Origin: a bacterium
GTDB taxonomy: Bacteria > SZUA-79 > Acidulodesulfobacterales > Acidulodesulfobacteraceae
DNA: 5,830 bases
Direction: 5' to 3'
Assembly: GCA_021794335.1 (NCBI GenBank)
Contig: JAJYQZ010000138.1
Location: forward strand, 1-5,830
The notes beneath the pieces were generated by a model. The model worked only from the letters and a program-made list of their open reading frames with translations. It searched no databases and was not told the DNA's origin. How positions within the stretch are numbered: the stretch's first letter is position 1; each line of letters opens with the position of its first letter. Below, piece after piece: positions 4,689 through 5,830 of the stretch. Position numbers and translations under genes: made by a program.

Positions 4689-4703
4689 CTTCGCTATATA
4701 AAT
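4670..4703 (+). repeat. Junction repeat copy G (both blocks, close-spaced)
   Basis: CGCAAATCGGACAAAC (4670-4685) is a diverged first block, followed directly by TAACTTCGCTATATAAA (4686-4702), identical over 17 bases to the second block of copy C. The TAA is the stop codon of the 79-aa gene, and the element ends 2-3 bases before the helicase ATG. Confidence 0.75.
4695..4700 (+). promoter_or_regulatory. Possible -10 element at the helicase start
   Basis: TATATA lies 4 bases before the ATG at 4705. A transcript started from it would begin at about the start codon and have essentially no leader. No good -35 hexamer is visible at 17-18 bases upstream (GCAAAT region), so the call rests on the -10 match and the lack of a ribosome site. 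Confidence 0.25.
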
Positions 4704-4704
4704 T

Positions 4705-5830
4705 ATGGAAACATTATTGCAAGAAATAGAAAAACATAAAAAAGGGATAGAATCAAAATATCCCTATCTCAGCGGTCTTAACAACGAACAGCTTTCGGCC
4801 GTTCTACAGACCGACGGTCCGGTTCTTGTTTTTGCCGGAGCAGGATCAGGCAAAACGAGAGTTATAACTTATAGAGCTTTGCATTTAATTAAAAAAGGGC
4901 TTGCCGAGCCAGGCCGCATATTAGGGGTTACATTTACCAATAAAGCGGCGGGCGAGATGAGAGAGAGGATTAAAAAAGCGTTAGGAAACGAAAAAAACGG
5001 ATTACCGGAGTTTTCGACATTTCATTCTTTTTGCCTTAAAGTTTTAAGGCTTCACGCTCATTTGATAGGATATAAAGAGTCTTTTATCATATTGGACGAA
5101 GACGACTCGGAAAAGCTTATTAAAGTCGCCGTAACAGAATTAAATTTAGACGAAGAGGTTTATACGACAAGTAAGGCTAAAGAGTTTATATCTAATCATA
5201 AAAGTAAGTATGTAGGTTCTGAAGAAATAGTGTCTGATGAAAGCAGCCCTATTCAAAAGAATCTTACAAATATTTATAGAAAATATAACGAGAAATTGAA
5301 AGAGTTAAACGCAATGGACTTCGACGATTTACTCTTTAACAGCGTTTTACTCTTCGAGAAAAAACCTTTTGTATTAGATTTTTACAAGGATTTTTATAAA
5401 TATATCATAGTCGATGAGTTTCAGGATACTAATTATATTCAGGATAAATTTATAAAAATGCTTGCCGGCAAACATAAAAATATTTGCGTCGTAGGAGACG
5501 ACGACCAGTCTATTTACGGTTTTAGAGGAGCTGTAGTAGATAATATTTTGAAGTTTAAAAGTAGTTTTAAGGATTGTAAGGAAATTCATCTTGGTAAAAA
5601 CTACAGGTCAAATGAAACTATTTTAAAAGCCGCGTCTAACGTTATAAAAATAAATAAGAAAAGGGCGGCAAAAGATATTGCGCCAGTTAAAAAAGGCGGT
5701 AAACCCGTTAAGGTTTATAAGTTTGAAACGGATGAACAGGAAGCGGGGTATATTGCAAGAGAAATTAAACTATTGACGCGGTCCGGATATTCATATAAAG
5801 ATATAGCTATTTTATATAGGATAAATTCCT
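4705..5830 (+). CDS. uvrD: UvrD/PcrA-like superfamily 1 DNA helicase, N-terminal part
   Basis: The frame from ATG 4705 stays open to the window edge, giving 375 codons of a protein that is usually 650-750 aa. The SF1 helicase motifs appear in order: Q motif LNNEQLSAV (25-33), Walker A AGAGSGKT (44-51), motif Ia VTFTNKAAGEMRER (75-88), motif Ib FSTFHSFCLKVLR (103-115), motif II IVDEFQDTN (235-243), motif III VVGDDDQSIYGFRGA (262-276), and motif IV LGKNYRSN (296-303). The missing C-terminal half should hold motifs V and VI. UvrD-type enzymes move 3'-5' on single-stranded DNA, unwind nicked or gapped DNA and strip recombination filaments. Beside recT and an exonuclease it may process recombination or replication intermediates of the element. 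The upstream in-frame TAA at 4699-4701 rules out an earlier start. Unlike its neighbours it has no recognisable ribosome site. UvrD, PcrA and Rep cannot be separated from this part. Confidence 0.92.
   Translation, partial: METLLQEIEKHKKGIESKYPYLSGLNNEQLSAVLQTDGPVLVFAGAGSGKTRVITYRALHLIKKGLAEPGRILGVTFTNKAAGEMRERIKKALGNEKNGLPEFSTFHSFCLKVLRLHAHLIGYKESFIILDEDDSEKLIKVAVTELNLDEEVYTTSKAKEFISNHKSKYVGSEEIVSDESSPIQKNLTNIYRKYNEKLKELNAMDFDDLLFNSVLLFEKKPFVLDFYKDFYKYIIVDEFQDTNYIQDKFIKMLAGKHKNICVVGDDDQSIYGFRGAVVDNILKFKSSFKDCKEIHLGKNYRSNETILKAASNVIKINKKRAAKDIAPVKKGGKPVKVYKFETDEQEAGYIAREIKLLTRSGYSYKDIAILYRINS

Noticed and set aside
238..4703. The repeats as a CRISPR array
   Set aside because: Copies are hundreds of bases apart with genes between them; there are no regular spacers.
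5374..5589. Minus-strand open frame of 71 codons
   Set aside because: It is antisense to helicase motifs II and III, which are clearly coding on the plus strand.

Overview
This AT-rich window carries one gene strand (+) throughout. The genes are small and tightly packed, most with strong purine-rich Shine-Dalgarno sites, several of them G-runs of the type AGGGGG. The content is a DNA recombination, repair and counter-defence module of the kind carried by bacteriophages, prophages or conjugative/plasmid elements. No capsid, tail, integrase, rRNA or tRNA gene is visible, so phage and plasmid cannot be separated, and I cannot name the host. Codon use and stops fit the standard bacterial code.

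Layout: (1) the last 65 codons of an unrecognised gene (1-198); (2) a 105-aa DUF1874/AcrIII-1 protein (275-592), a ring nuclease expected to destroy cyclic tetra-adenylate and so blunt type III CRISPR immunity, closed by a good intrinsic terminator (605-630); (3) a 226-aa P-loop NTPase/kinase of the NadR-like AAA_28 type (649-1329); (4) a 225-aa ExoX-type DEDDh 3'-5' exonuclease with the ExoX C-terminal domain (1334-2011); (5) two small unknown genes (53 aa, 2072-2233; 81 aa, 2302-2547); (6) a long RecT annealing protein with an acidic linker and a helical tail module (2606-3829); (7) a RecB/Cas4-like PD-(D/E)XK nuclease, the likely partner of RecT (3850-4428); (8) a 79-aa basic unknown protein whose ribosome site contains a 12-G run (4449-4688); (9) the first 375 codons of a UvrD/PcrA superfamily 1 helicase, cut by the window end (4705-5830).

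How they may work together: the PD-(D/E)XK nuclease would resect double-strand ends, RecT would anneal the exposed strand, ExoX would trim single-stranded tails and the UvrD-like helicase would unwind or strip intermediates. AcrIII-1 protects the element while this goes on. The P-loop kinase may act on a nucleotide or cofactor, but its substrate is unknown.

The most unusual signal is not a gene. A short repeat family, core CGCTTTGCGGACAAAA often followed by a second block TAACTTCGCTATATAAA, sits at six of the nine gene junctions and once inside the nuclease gene. Some copies are read as protein, in two different frames, so the DNA or RNA sequence itself appears to be what is conserved. It recalls the start-associated and boundary sequences of some phages but does not match any I know.
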